Source: JBFLYC01 sp040756735 (GTDB lineage Bacteria; Bacillota; DSM-16504; Desulfitibacterales; Desulfitibacteraceae). From it: 64,000 bases of DNA. The position numbers and the translations under genes are program-made. The stretch covers positions 35,541 to 99,540 of the forward strand of contig JBFLYC010000012.1 of assembly GCA_040756735.1 (NCBI GenBank), read 5' to 3'. Of this stretch, positions 9,208 to 18,240 are shown in pieces. The notes beneath the pieces are model-generated. The model did no database searches. It saw only the letters and a program-made list of their open reading frames with translations, and was not told the origin of the DNA. Each line of letters starts with the position of its first letter. The first letter of the stretch is position 1.

Positions 9208-9229
9208 GGGGTCATTCCTGTATGTCCCC
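9208..9229. repeat. REP-like repeat fragment between hslV and hslU
   Basis: GGGGTCATTCCTG...TGTCCCC, a short member of the window's GGGGACATTCC...TGTCCCC family, sits in the 60-base gap between hslV and hslU. Confidence 0.6.
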
Positions 9230-9243
9230 TTTCTTTATTACAC

Positions 9244-9774
9244 TCATAATACCTCAACGGTTATGTTATGATTTGTGAAAACACATATTGAAGCAGCAAT
9301 ATTTAGCGCCTCCTGTACAACATCTTTAGGTGACAACTCTGTATGTTTTGTTAATGCCTTGGCAGCTGCCAGAGCATATGAGCCACCAGAACCAATTGCT
9401 GCAATGTTATCATCAGGTTCAATGATTTCCCCACTACCTGAGATTATGATCAGGTGATCCTGGTTACCAACTATTAACAAAGCCTCTAGTTTATGCAATA
9501 TTTTGTCTGAACGCCATTCTTTAGCTAATTCTACTGCAGCACGTTGTATATTTCCATTGTACTGAACTACTTTATTTTCGAATTTTTCAAAAAGGGTAAA
9601 TGCATCAGCTACAGAACCAGCAAAACCTGCCAGTATAGTCCCATTGTATAATTTTCTCACCTTTTTAGCTTTTTGTTTCATGATGGTTTTATCCCCAAAG
9701 GTTACCTGACCGTCACCACCAATGGCAAGTTCTTTATTATGTTTCACAGCTACAATAGTTGTACCCTTAAACAT
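9244..9774 (-). CDS. hslV: ATP-dependent protease catalytic subunit HslV (ClpQ)
   Basis: HslV is an N-terminal nucleophile protease related to proteasome beta subunits. The 176-residue product starts MFKGTTIVAVKHN. The catalytic residue is expected to be Thr5, exposed after removal of the MFKG peptide, as the TTIVAV context matches E. coli HslV. GDGQVTFG, LAGFAGSVADAFTL and IAAIGSGGSYALAAA are the other signatures. It lies between xerC and hslU as in Bacillus. Having Thr rather than the Ser used by B. subtilis ClpQ makes it a classical HslV. Confidence 0.96.
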   Translation of the reverse strand: MFKGTTIVAVKHNKELAIGGDGQVTFGDKTIMKQKAKKVRKLYNGTILAGFAGSVADAFTLFEKFENKVVQYNGNIQRAAVELAKEWRSDKILHKLEALLIVGNQDHLIIISGSGEIIEPDDNIAAIGSGGSYALAAAKALTKHTELSPKDVVQEALNIAASICVFTNHNITVEVL

Positions 9775-9795
9775 AATATCACACCCTTCTCTACA

Positions 9796-10689
9796 TTATG
9801 CCCTAGGATGACTCTTGTCATAGATCTGCTTTATTTTGCTTTTGGTGAAATGTGTATAAATTTGAGTTGTTGACAACTGTGCATGGCCTAATAACTCTTG
9901 TACTGATCTCAGATCGGCTCCATTATCAAGCATGTGAGTGGCATAGCTGTGCCTAAATGTATGCGGGCTTGCTTTTTTATTAATGGAAGCTAAAGAAAAA
10001 TATTTTTTAACAATATTTCTAACACTTCTATCAGTAAGCCTTCCACCGTTTTTATTTAAAAATAATGCATTTCTATCAGTAATTTTTGAACTGATTTTTT
10101 GCCTGGCTTCATAACAATATATTCTTAAGTAGTGAAGTGACACAGCTGACATTGGGACTATTCTTTCCTTATTCCTTTTACCAAATACCTTGATGGAGCA
10201 TTCTTGCCAATTAATATCATCTATATCTAAAGCCACCAATTCGCCTACACGAATACCAGAAGAATAAAGCACCTCCAGAATTGACTTGTCTCTTAGGTCT
10301 AATGGAGTTTGGAGTTCAGCAGTATCAAGGATTGCATTAACCTCTTCCCCGTATAAAAAGTTCGGCAATCTTTTTTCAGATTTGGGCAATGTAAGCCTAA
10401 GAACTGGGGAATTCTCAATAAATCCATAAAGGTGCATGAACTTATAAAAAATCCTCAAAGCAGTCATTTTGCGGGAAATGGAATTTCTGGCTAATCCATT
10501 TGAATATAACAATGCAAGATACTTTCTAATATTTATTAGATTAACTTCTTCCACTACTAACTTATTATGCTGACAAAAAACAAAGAATTGCTTTACATCA
10601 TCTGTATAAGCTTTAACTGTTTTCTCAGAGAGACTTTTTTCAATTAACAAATGGTTAGTAAATCTAACCAAATATTTCTCTGAACTCAT
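9796..10689 (-). CDS. xerC: Tyrosine recombinase XerC
   Basis: Chromosome dimer resolution recombinase of the phage-integrase family acting at dif with a partner Xer protein. The 297-residue product (ATG 10689 after AAGGAG; an upstream Met lacks a site) has an N-terminal SAM-like core-binding domain. Its catalytic domain has Arg in SSGIRVGELVALD, Lys in VFGKRNKERIVPM, HxxR in SPHTFRHSYATH, GHAQLSTTQIYTHF with the Tyr nucleophile. Location between trmFO and hslV identifies it as the codV/xerC orthologue rather than an element integrase. Confidence 0.94.
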   Translation of the reverse strand: MSSEKYLVRFTNHLLIEKSLSEKTVKAYTDDVKQFFVFCQHNKLVVEEVNLINIRKYLALLYSNGLARNSISRKMTALRIFYKFMHLYGFIENSPVLRLTLPKSEKRLPNFLYGEEVNAILDTAELQTPLDLRDKSILEVLYSSGIRVGELVALDIDDINWQECSIKVFGKRNKERIVPMSAVSLHYLRIYCYEARQKISSKITDRNALFLNKNGGRLTDRSVRNIVKKYFSLASINKKASPHTFRHSYATHMLDNGADLRSVQELLGHAQLSTTQIYTHFTKSKIKQIYDKSHPRA

Positions 10690-10786
10690 AGGCGACTCCT
10701 TATAACAGCCTAACCTGTATAATGTTATCACATTCTCATATTATCATGCAAGGCTACCAGCCAATTATTTTTGTAATTTTCACACT

Positions 10787-12112
10787 TTATTTATCTATTC
10801 CTAGAAGCAAGTTCTTTATTTGGTTTAATGCTCTTTTAGCATATAAATCCCTTTTTTGTTTGCGATTCTTTACTCTTTGACCAAGGGAGCTGAAAAGGCC
10901 ATAGGTAATATTCATGGGCTGAAAACTTCCATTTACTAATCTAGTAATGTAACCCTGCAGCGCTCCAATTGCTGTTGTAGTTGGGAATACCAGCGGTTCT
11001 TTACCTCTAAGAAGCCTATAGCAATTTATACCTGCTACTAATCCACTTGCTGTACTCTCCACATAACCCTCTACTCCTGTAATTTGTCCGGCAAAAAAAA
11101 TATCTGGATAAGTATACATTTGACCAGTTGCTTTTAAAAGTATAGGACTATTGATAAATGTATTTTTATGAATTACTCCATAACGAACTATTTCAGCACT
11201 TTCCAGTCCGGGAATCATTCTAATTAACTTTTGCTGATCTCCCCACTTTAAACTGGTTTGAAAACCAACAATATTTAACAGACTCCCCTCAGTGTTGTCT
11301 TTTCTAAGCTGTACTACAGCAAAAGGCTGTTTATTTGTTTTAGGATCAACTAACCCTACAGGTTTTAAAGGTCCATAAAGTAAAGTTTTAAACCCCCTTT
11401 TTGCCATAATCTCAATTGGCATGCATCCTTCGAAATATATTTCTTTCTCAAAGTCCTTAGGTGGACTAATTTTGGCTGATATTAAGAAATCATAAAACCT
11501 TTGATATTCGGTTTCTGTCATAGGGCAGTTCAGGTATGCAGGTTCACCCTTATTATATCTCGAAGCCCAGAAGACCTTGTCTGTGTTGATACTATCTCGT
11601 GTGAGAATAGGCGCTGCAGCATCAAAAAAATACAAATGGTCATGCCCAGTAATTGTTTTTAGTTCATTGGCTAGACTTTTACTTGTTAAAGGCCCAGAAG
11701 CAATAATCACAGGTCTATTTTGTGGAAATTCTTTAACCTCGTCTATTTGAACATCTATATTAGCATGCTTTAATATTTTTTCAGTAACCTGTTTGGAAAA
11801 CTTCCACCTATCAACAGCCAGGGCGCCACCAGCAGCTACTTTATTATTATCAGCACATGACATGATTAATGAACCTAAAAAACGTAATTCTTCTTTCAAA
11901 AGACCTACTGCATTATCTATAGAATCTGCTCTTAATGAATTACTACAGACAAGTTCAGCAAATAGGTCTGTTTTGTGAGCTGGAGTCATGACCTTGGGAC
12001 GCATTTCTTTTAACAAAACCTTTACTCCTCTTTCTGCCAATTGCCATGCTGCCTCAGATCCAGCCAACCCTCCTCCAATTACCAATGCATTATTAATGGA
12101 CACCTTCCCCAT
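10787..12112 (-). CDS. trmFO: Methylenetetrahydrofolate--tRNA-(uracil-5-)-methyltransferase TrmFO
   Basis: TrmFO uses FAD and methylenetetrahydrofolate to make 5-methyluridine 54 in tRNA. The 442-residue protein has the FAD-binding GGGLAGSEAAWQLAERG at the N-terminus and AELVCSNSLRAD, the segment bearing a conserved functional cysteine. Later come FFAGQITGVEGYVESTASG and IGALQGYI, the GidA-like signature. The start overlaps the end of topA by about 20 bases and the ribosome site lies inside topA. The order topA-trmFO-xerC matches Bacillus. Confidence 0.95.
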   Translation of the reverse strand: MGKVSINNALVIGGGLAGSEAAWQLAERGVKVLLKEMRPKVMTPAHKTDLFAELVCSNSLRADSIDNAVGLLKEELRFLGSLIMSCADNNKVAAGGALAVDRWKFSKQVTEKILKHANIDVQIDEVKEFPQNRPVIIASGPLTSKSLANELKTITGHDHLYFFDAAAPILTRDSINTDKVFWASRYNKGEPAYLNCPMTETEYQRFYDFLISAKISPPKDFEKEIYFEGCMPIEIMAKRGFKTLLYGPLKPVGLVDPKTNKQPFAVVQLRKDNTEGSLLNIVGFQTSLKWGDQQKLIRMIPGLESAEIVRYGVIHKNTFINSPILLKATGQMYTYPDIFFAGQITGVEGYVESTASGLVAGINCYRLLRGKEPLVFPTTTAIGALQGYITRLVNGSFQPMNITYGLFSSLGQRVKNRKQKRDLYAKRALNQIKNLLLGIDK

Positions 12113-14201
12113 CACCTTTTAACTGAATATAGTCACAATTTTTGGCTGTGCAGAGAATCTTAGTCTCTTTTTTGTTTTGCTTTTCTATTAAATAACCGGA
12201 ACATTTCGGGCAGAAAACTCCAATTGGTTTATCCCATGATACAAAGCTGCAGTCAGGATATGCGCTGCACCCATAGAAAATGCTTCCTTTTTTGCTTTTT
12301 CTCATAATGACTTCTCCATGCCTGCATTGAGGGCATTTAACTCCGATACTTTCAACCAAAGGTTTGGTATTTCTGCATTCAGGAAAACCAGGACATGCTA
12401 AAAATTTACCAAATCTACCAGTCTTAATTACCATATTTCTACCACATTTTTCACAGACTTCTTCAGATATTTCATCCTCAATTTGAATTTTACCTATTTC
12501 TTCTTCAGCCTTTTCAAGTAGCTTTTCGAAAGCTGCATAAAAATTATCTATTACTTCTATCCAGGAAACTTCTCCAGCTTCTATTTTATCGAGTTCTTCT
12601 TCCATTTTGGCAGTAAATTCCACATTAATTACTGAAGAAAAGTAATCATCTAACAACTCTGTGACTACATACCCAAGTTCAGTTGGTTTAAGCTGTTTTT
12701 GTTCTCTTTCTACATAATCTCTGGCCATAATGGTATCAAGGATTGGTGCATAAGTACTGGGCCTCCCAATACCAAGTTCCTCCAGTGTTTTTACCAAGGT
12801 TGCTTCGGTAAATCTTGCGGGTGGTTGCGTAAAATGCTGTTTGGGCATTATCTTTCTCGTCTTTAAAGAGGTTCCTTTATCAATATCAGGAAGGGAGTTA
12901 GTTTCCTCACTTTCTTTCTCACTGTCATTGCCTTCTACATATACCTTCATGAAACCAGGAAACTGCAAAACGGATCCTACAGCTCTAAATAAATACTTTC
13001 CTACAGTCAGATCAACTGTAACTGTATTGAATACTGCAGAAGCCATTTGACTTGCTATAAATCTTTCCCAGATCAACTTATATAATTTATATTGATCTTT
13101 AGTCAAATGCCCTTTAATCTCTTCAGGCATTCTCAAAACTGATGTTGGTCTGATAGCTTCATGAGCATTCTGTGCTTGCCCTTTTACTGAAAACTGACGA
13201 GCTTTATCCGGATAATATGCTTCTCCATAAATTTGTTTTATCAAGTTCTTGGCGTCTTGCTGTGCTGTAGTTGATATTCTGGTGGAGTCAGTTCTGATAT
13301 AAGTAATTAAACCTACATGGCCTTCTCTCTTTCCCAATTCAATACCTTCATAAAGCTGCTGTGCAATATTCATGGTTTTTTTTGCACTAAAATTTAATTT
13401 TCGAAATGCTTCTTGCTGAAGACTACTTGTTATAAAGGGAGGAGCTGGATTTTTACGTCTCTGACCTTTCAGTACTTTAGTAACAAGCGCATCATTACCC
13501 ATGATTTCATTTTTCACCATTTTTGCGGTCTCTTCGTTCTTAATCTCTGCTTTTTCTCCATCTATCTTTATTAGTTTTGCTTCCAAGACAGCATTCTTGC
13601 TCTTATCCTCAAATTTTCCTGTTATTGTCCAGTATTCTTCTGGTACAAAATTGTTAATTTCGTCTTCCCTGGAACATATTAGTTTTACTGCTATTGACTG
13701 AACTCTTCCAGCACTTAATCCCTTACGTACTTTTTTCCACAAAAGGGGACTTAGTTTATAGCCTACTAATCTGTCTAACACTCTTCTAGCTTGTTGAGCA
13801 TTAACCAGCCGCATATCAATAGGACGAGGTTTTTTAACAGCCTCTATTATGGCACCCTTTGTAATTTCATTAAACTCAATTCTACAAGGCAATTCATCCC
13901 CTATATTTAGGGCCTGCTGTAAGTGCCATGCTATAGCTTCTCCTTCTCTATCAGGGTCAGCCGCCAATAGTATCTTTTTTGTTTTTTTTGCGCTTTCTTT
14001 TAATTCCTTTAGGACATTACCCTTTCCCCGTATGGTTATATATTTAGGTTCATATCCATGAGTAATCTCAACTCCTAATTGACTTTTAGGCAAATCTCTG
14101 ACATGTCCCATTGAAGATTTAACTAAATATTTTCTTCCCAAAAACCTGCTAAGGGTTTTTGCTTTAGTTGGAGATTCAACAATTACTAATATATCTGCCA
14201 C
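12093..14201 (-). CDS. topA: DNA topoisomerase I
   Basis: Type IA topoisomerase relaxing negative supercoils. The Toprim domain begins ADILVIVESPTKAKT and has AADPDREGEAIAWH. The active-site tyrosine is in GLITYIRTDSTR, around residue 301. Three C-terminal four-cysteine zinc ribbons follow: CEKCGRN...CPGFPEC, CPQCRHGE...CSAYPDC and CPKCSG...CTAKNC. A GTG at 14213 extends the frame by four residues. The GTG at 14201, nine bases after GGGGTG, gives the usual N-terminus and about 702 residues. It follows dprA by about 66 bases. Confidence 0.96.
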   Translation of the reverse strand: MADILVIVESPTKAKTLSRFLGRKYLVKSSMGHVRDLPKSQLGVEITHGYEPKYITIRGKGNVLKELKESAKKTKKILLAADPDREGEAIAWHLQQALNIGDELPCRIEFNEITKGAIIEAVKKPRPIDMRLVNAQQARRVLDRLVGYKLSPLLWKKVRKGLSAGRVQSIAVKLICSREDEINNFVPEEYWTITGKFEDKSKNAVLEAKLIKIDGEKAEIKNEETAKMVKNEIMGNDALVTKVLKGQRRKNPAPPFITSSLQQEAFRKLNFSAKKTMNIAQQLYEGIELGKREGHVGLITYIRTDSTRISTTAQQDAKNLIKQIYGEAYYPDKARQFSVKGQAQNAHEAIRPTSVLRMPEEIKGHLTKDQYKLYKLIWERFIASQMASAVFNTVTVDLTVGKYLFRAVGSVLQFPGFMKVYVEGNDSEKESEETNSLPDIDKGTSLKTRKIMPKQHFTQPPARFTEATLVKTLEELGIGRPSTYAPILDTIMARDYVEREQKQLKPTELGYVVTELLDDYFSSVINVEFTAKMEEELDKIEAGEVSWIEVIDNFYAAFEKLLEKAEEEIGKIQIEDEISEEVCEKCGRNMVIKTGRFGKFLACPGFPECRNTKPLVESIGVKCPQCRHGEVIMRKSKKGSIFYGCSAYPDCSFVSWDKPIGVFCPKCSGYLIEKQNKKETKILCTAKNCDYIQLKGDGEGVH

Positions 14202-14267
14202 TATAAACTTCACCCCAAAATTCTTTCACTTTGTAAATAAACAGCGTCTATTATCAGATTAGCATAA

Positions 14268-15350
14268 TTAACTTTTTAAACTATTTTTTATTATTTTCTT
14301 GCCCGGAAGTTGGATTATTAAACCCTTTATCTCTAATAATGTTAGTAAGCTGTTTAGTTCTTCAGCGCTAAAAGACAGCATTTCGCATAAATTCTCTAAT
14401 AAAACTGGTTCATCAGGCAAGCTGTCAAGAACCAAGCTTTCTCTTTCCGTCAAAACAGGCTCATTGCGGGATTTTTGCTGGCGATAAAGATTAAATTCCT
14501 CTAAAATTGCATCTAGATCTGTTACTATTTTTGCCCCTTGCTTAATTAAATTATTGGTTCCTTTACTATTTTTATTCGTAATATTTCCAGGGACGGCAAA
14601 AACTTCTCTGCCCTGCTCTAATGCAAAATCTACAGTTATCAAAGAACCGCTCTTCTCTGCTGCTTCTACCACTATCACCCCATGAGCCATTCCACTAATT
14701 AACCTATTTCTAGCTGGGAAGTTTGCAGCATCAGCAATTGTTCCGGGATGATATTCGCTAATTATCAATCCATTCTCAGCTATCTTATTATATAAGCTCT
14801 TATTTTCCGGAGGATAGATTATATCAATTCCTGAACCTAATACAGCAGTAGTATAACCACCTTGGGCCAGAGCCCCAATGTGTGCAAAGGAATCTATACC
14901 TCTAGCCATCCCGCTAACTACATTAATCCCCATTTTAGCGAGTTGACCACCCAAATACTTTGCTACATCTCGCCCATAATATGTACATTTTCTCGAACCC
15001 ACAATAGCAATGTTTAGTATGCTTTTTTTTATATTTCCTTTATAAAACAAAACTGGTGGAGCATCATGTATCTCCTGCAATAACTCAGGATAGAGTTGAT
15101 CATCCCATGTAAGGTAGAATATACCCTTTTCTAAAACACTGTGATGATATTGAAAGATGTCCAAGTTATTTTTTTGTCTTTGAAATTCCTGGCAGATATT
15201 TTTGTATCCCCCCAAAGCCTCAGCCCATTCTCTTGGACTAGCAGCCCAGGCAGTTTTAGGGTCGCCAAAGTAAGCCATTAGGGTCTTTAACCTAGCAGCT
15301 CCTATTCCTTTGATTTTGGAGATTCCTAAATAATACATATTTATATCCAT
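14268..15350 (-). CDS. dprA: DNA processing protein DprA (Smf)
   Basis: DprA loads RecA on incoming single-stranded DNA in natural transformation. The 360-residue product has an N-terminal SAM-like segment (ISKIKGIGAARLKTLM). The central Rossmann-like domain has AIVGSRKCTYYGRD, VSGMARGIDSFAH, AVLGSGIDIIYPPEN, FPARNRLISGMA and AEKSGSLITVDFALEQGR. A C-terminal winged helix completes it. ATG 15350 follows AAGGA. The neighbour order dprA-topA-trmFO is conserved in Firmicutes; comM/yifB lies just upstream. Confidence 0.95.
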   Translation of the reverse strand: MDINMYYLGISKIKGIGAARLKTLMAYFGDPKTAWAASPREWAEALGGYKNICQEFQRQKNNLDIFQYHHSVLEKGIFYLTWDDQLYPELLQEIHDAPPVLFYKGNIKKSILNIAIVGSRKCTYYGRDVAKYLGGQLAKMGINVVSGMARGIDSFAHIGALAQGGYTTAVLGSGIDIIYPPENKSLYNKIAENGLIISEYHPGTIADAANFPARNRLISGMAHGVIVVEAAEKSGSLITVDFALEQGREVFAVPGNITNKNSKGTNNLIKQGAKIVTDLDAILEEFNLYRQQKSRNEPVLTERESLVLDSLPDEPVLLENLCEMLSFSAEELNSLLTLLEIKGLIIQLPGKKIIKNSLKS

Positions 15351-15410
15351 GATTTTTCCTTCATTAGGATCATATCTTATTGCTGGAAGGTGGGGTTAAC
15401 AGCCTAAGCT

Positions 15411-15450
15411 ATGTGTGTGTCCCCTAAAAATAATGAGATATGTCCCTTTA
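15411..15450. repeat. Degenerate REP-like fragments upstream of dprA
   Basis: GTGTGTCCCC (to 15424) and ATATGTCCC (around 15438-15446) resemble the TGTCCCC ends of the window's repeat family but lack a full partner arm. Low-confidence relics. Confidence 0.35.
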
Positions 15451-15467
15451 CCTTTTTATTTTAATGT

Positions 15468-15498
15468 AAAGAAAAACAACACCGAAAAATACGGTGTC
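15468..15498 (-). terminator. Rho-independent terminator upstream of dprA
   Basis: On the minus strand ACACCG pairs with CGGTGT (15492-15497 with 15479-15484) around a TATTTTT loop, followed by a T-rich tail. It lies about 90 bases downstream of the promoter at 15569-15597. Confidence 0.75.
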
Positions 15499-15562
15499 AA
15501 TCATCAGTACATTATTATGGGATTAAGCACAAAAATATATCAAAGACCATAACAGTACCTTA
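15470..15562 (-). ncRNA. Candidate small RNA between a promoter and a terminator
   Basis: A sigma-A-like promoter (15569-15597) and a terminator (15468-15498) bracket about 90 bases with no convincing reading frame. The 5' part, GTACTGTTATGG, can pair imperfectly with CCATAATAATGTAC some 25 bases later. That would give a two-hairpin RNA. No known RNA family is recognised. It could equally be the leader of a dprA transcript that is mostly terminated. Expression is untested. Confidence 0.4.
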
Positions 15563-15568
15563 ATTGCG

Positions 15569-15597
15569 ATACTATTATATCTTACTTAAATTGTCAA
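15569..15597 (-). promoter_or_regulatory. Sigma-A-type promoter downstream of the mch relic
   Basis: TTGACA (15592-15597, perfect -35) and TAGTAT (15569-15574) with a 17-base spacer. Transcription toward dprA would start near 15562 and meet the terminator at 15468-15498. Confidence 0.6.
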
Positions 15598-15614
15598 GTT
15601 ATTATAATTATCAA

Positions 15615-16300
15615 TTACTTGTAAATTCCAAATGCATTGGCCAACTCCTTGTGATCTATAAATCCCTTCGAAAACGTTTTAGCCGCAACAAGATTATGTA
15701 TATTCACTTGAGCTATTCCATTAACACTTTCCAAAATACTTTTCGTGCACTTATTTGTACCGAACCTACAATTGTACCTGTTTTAGCTATAATAATGTAC
15801 AAGTTTCTTGTTGAAATGCCCGTTTCACTTGCCAAGTAGTCTGCTAACCCCTCATCAGGCAGTTCTTCTGTTTAAATACAAGCAACCGCAGCTTTAGCAT
15901 AAACATCCCTATATTTTACGCTCTGAGCAAAAATGTCAGTTCCATTAATTGACCTTATAGGCCCTGAAATAACCATATTTTTATTTTTATAAACAAACTT
16001 CCAATAGGTAACATTGCCAGCGAGTTCAGCAATGGAAGGATAAGAAACTTTTATTTCTGCTAAAGGTACCAAGTATTCTTTTAATTGAAATTTGCCAAAA
16101 CTTAATTCACCCAAACCACCTAAACTAATATCCGTAAAAAACTTACCGGCAGTCCATGAACCAACTGCATGTACTCCCATATCTATAACTGTTGTCCCAT
16201 TAGTTAATCTGTAGTATTTGATGTTTAGCGCTTCCCATTGAGGCAGTACCTTTTCCATTATAATCTTACAAGCATTATTATTTAAACTTATATTAGGCAT
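15615..16300 (-). pseudogene. mch: Decayed methenyltetrahydromethanopterin cyclohydrolase (Mch) gene
   Basis: Intact Mch (about 320 residues) interconverts N5-formyl- and N5,N10-methenyl-tetrahydromethanopterin. The first 142 codons from ATG 16300 match the Mch N-terminus: NGTTVIDMGVHAVGS, AGKFFTDISLGGLG, EIKVSYPSIAELAG and ISGPIRSI. A TAA follows at about 15872. The same frame then continues with LPDEGLADYLASE, TGISTRNLYIIIAKTGTIVG and SVQISARKV, the next part of Mch. A TAG then ends this frame. A shifted frame carries NGIAQVNIHNLVAAKTFSKG and FIDHKELANAFGIYK, matching the Mch C-terminus, to TAA 15615. About 80-90 central residues are missing. The matches are from memory of archaeal Mch sequences. 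The gene cannot make a normal enzyme. The upstream AGGTGGG site is poorly spaced. Confidence 0.82.
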
Positions 16301-16345
16301 CAAGTTATTATCCCACCTATTAAAATACTTAGAAAATTATCTCCA

Positions 16346-16429
16346 CTATATATTTTTTATTTTTGTTAAAACTAAAAATAATACGAATAACTGCACTACC
16401 ATTCCAATAAATGCAACCATAGCTTCCAT
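16346..16429 (-). CDS. 27-residue predicted single-span membrane peptide
   Basis: ATG 16429 has an AGGGGG site eight bases upstream. The peptide begins MEAMVAFIGMVVQLFVLF and ends TKIKNI before TAG. Almost all of it is one hydrophobic segment with a short basic tail. This build resembles small holin-like or type I toxin peptides, but I see no specific family match and no antisense RNA is proven. It sits between comM and the mch relic. The good ribosome site is the main reason to believe it is translated. Confidence 0.45.
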   Translation of the reverse strand: MEAMVAFIGMVVQLFVLFLVLTKIKNI

Positions 16430-16470
16430 AAGATAATCCCCCTAATTTTCTTTAAGTTTTGACCTTATTA

Positions 16471-18018
16471 TTAAAATAGTTGACAATCTTTCATTAATCT
16501 ATCATAGTCTCGATATTGGATGGCTTCTGCCAAATGAGAAACTTGAATTTGGTCTTTCCCCTCTAAGTCCGCAACAGTTTTAGCAACTTTTAGAATTCTT
16601 GTATAGGACCTCATGGTAAATCCATACTTTTCATATACAATTTTATAAAATTCACTAGCTTCCTGTGTTAACTTGCAATATTTTTTTATTTGCCTGTTAT
16701 TCATTTCGGAATTACATGAAATACTGTCCTTAATAAATTGAAGTTTTTGTCTTTTACGAGCATTATAAACTCTTTCTCTTGCGGCAATACTTTCATCTAT
16801 ACTATCTTTTTTAATTCCTCTGAGAATATCCTCTTGTTTTACTCGAGGAACCTGTACCTGTAAATCAAATCTATCTAATAAAGGCCCGGAAATTCTTGAC
16901 AAGTATTTTTTAATTTGGTTTGGAGAACATGAACACTCCTTTATTGTATCTCCCAGGAATCCACATGGGCAAGGATTCATGGCGGCCACAAGACAGCATT
17001 TAACTGGGAAATGTACAGCTGCAGCATTTCTACTAACTAATATTACCCTATCTTCTAAGGGTTGTCTGAGACTCTCCAATATCTTTTTAGGATATTCAGT
17101 CAACTCATCCAAAAAGAGCACCCCATTGGTAGCCAAACTAATCTCTCCTGGCTTAGGCATCACACCCCCACCGACCATACTAGCTAAACTCGCATTGTGA
17201 TGTGGAGCCCTAAAAGGTCTCTCTAGAATTAGTGGTTTCTCCCTTGACAGTAAGCCGCTGACACTATAGATTTTTGATACTTCCAGAGCTTCATTTAAGG
17301 ACATTTCGGGCATTATATCATTTAAAGCCCTGGCTAACATGGTTTTTCCTGAACCAGGCGGACCTAAAAGAATTATATTGTGACCTCCCGCTGCTGCTAT
17401 TTCTAAAGCCCTTTTTGCATTGGCCTGTCCTATTATGTCAGAATACACGGTGTTGTTGTTTTTCACTGTAAACTCAGGCAGCTCCCTTTGTACAGAGGGA
17501 AATACTTTATCTTCACATAAAAATTCGCATACTTCTAATAAACTTTCCAATCCAAAGACTTTATAATCTGATAACAAAGCCGCTTCCTGTCCGTTTCCTT
17601 CAGGAACAATGAAACATTCTATACTTGTATTCTTTAAACCTGAGGTCATTGCTAAAACCCCTGGTATTCTTCTTAATTCGCCTGACAAGGACAACTCACC
17701 TAGAATGCAAAGACTGCCAAGTTTATCACCAACTATTTGTCCGGTCGCTACAAGTATTCCCACTGCAATAGGCAAGTCAAATATTGGACCTTCCTTGCGT
17801 ATATCTGCGGGGGCTAAGTTAACTGTTACCCTTTTAGGTGGAAATTGAAAACCAGAATTTTTGATTGCTGCCCTAACTCTCTCTTTTGATTCACGAATAG
17901 AAGTATCAGGCAGTCCTACTATGTCAAATGCCGGTAAACCTGAAGAAACATCAACCTCAACTTGTACAGGATAGCTTTCTAACCCCATCAGCGAACAACT
18001 ATTAACCACAGCAAGCAT
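16471..18018 (-). CDS. comM: YifB/ComM family Mg-chelatase-like AAA+ ATPase
   Basis: ComM is a hexameric helicase that promotes branch migration during natural transformation. The 515-residue protein has an N-terminal Lon-like domain (GLPAFDIVGLPDTSIRESKE, VTVNLAPADIRKEGP). The AAA+ domain follows with Walker A LLGPPGSGKTMLAR, FRAPHHNAS, Walker B GVLFLDELTEY, and a C-terminal Mg-chelatase-like domain. CPCGFLGD and CSCSP form a conserved cysteine cluster. It stands close to dprA, another competence gene, as in several Clostridia. Confidence 0.93.
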   Translation of the reverse strand: MLAVVNSCSLMGLESYPVQVEVDVSSGLPAFDIVGLPDTSIRESKERVRAAIKNSGFQFPPKRVTVNLAPADIRKEGPIFDLPIAVGILVATGQIVGDKLGSLCILGELSLSGELRRIPGVLAMTSGLKNTSIECFIVPEGNGQEAALLSDYKVFGLESLLEVCEFLCEDKVFPSVQRELPEFTVKNNNTVYSDIIGQANAKRALEIAAAGGHNIILLGPPGSGKTMLARALNDIMPEMSLNEALEVSKIYSVSGLLSREKPLILERPFRAPHHNASLASMVGGGVMPKPGEISLATNGVLFLDELTEYPKKILESLRQPLEDRVILVSRNAAAVHFPVKCCLVAAMNPCPCGFLGDTIKECSCSPNQIKKYLSRISGPLLDRFDLQVQVPRVKQEDILRGIKKDSIDESIAARERVYNARKRQKLQFIKDSISCNSEMNNRQIKKYCKLTQEASEFYKIVYEKYGFTMRSYTRILKVAKTVADLEGKDQIQVSHLAEAIQYRDYDRLMKDCQLF

Positions 18019-18240
18019 AATACCCCGGTAATCTCCTTTGGTAAACTATTTCTTATTTTACTAATTTCGCCATGATTTTCATCATTTCCTTCTTATCAAA
18101 CATATATTTGGTCACTCTTATATATTAGGACACCTTTTTCTATTTCTCAAGAAAGATAATTAAAAAATATGGAAAAAATAAAAGCTTAATCCTACATCTT
18201 GTATCCCCCAGCCTGTAAGGAGGAATCTTCCTTGAGCAAC

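Noticed and set aside
15564..15839. A 91-codon open frame on the plus strand
   Set aside because: It is antisense to the C-terminal remnant of the decayed mch gene; its residue composition is that of a reverse-complement shadow and it has no ribosome site.
15860..15880. The TAA within the mch-like frame as a recoded codon (selenocysteine or read-through)
   Set aside because: TAA is not a selenocysteine codon, and the gene also carries a second stop, a frameshift and a large deletion, so decay explains it better.
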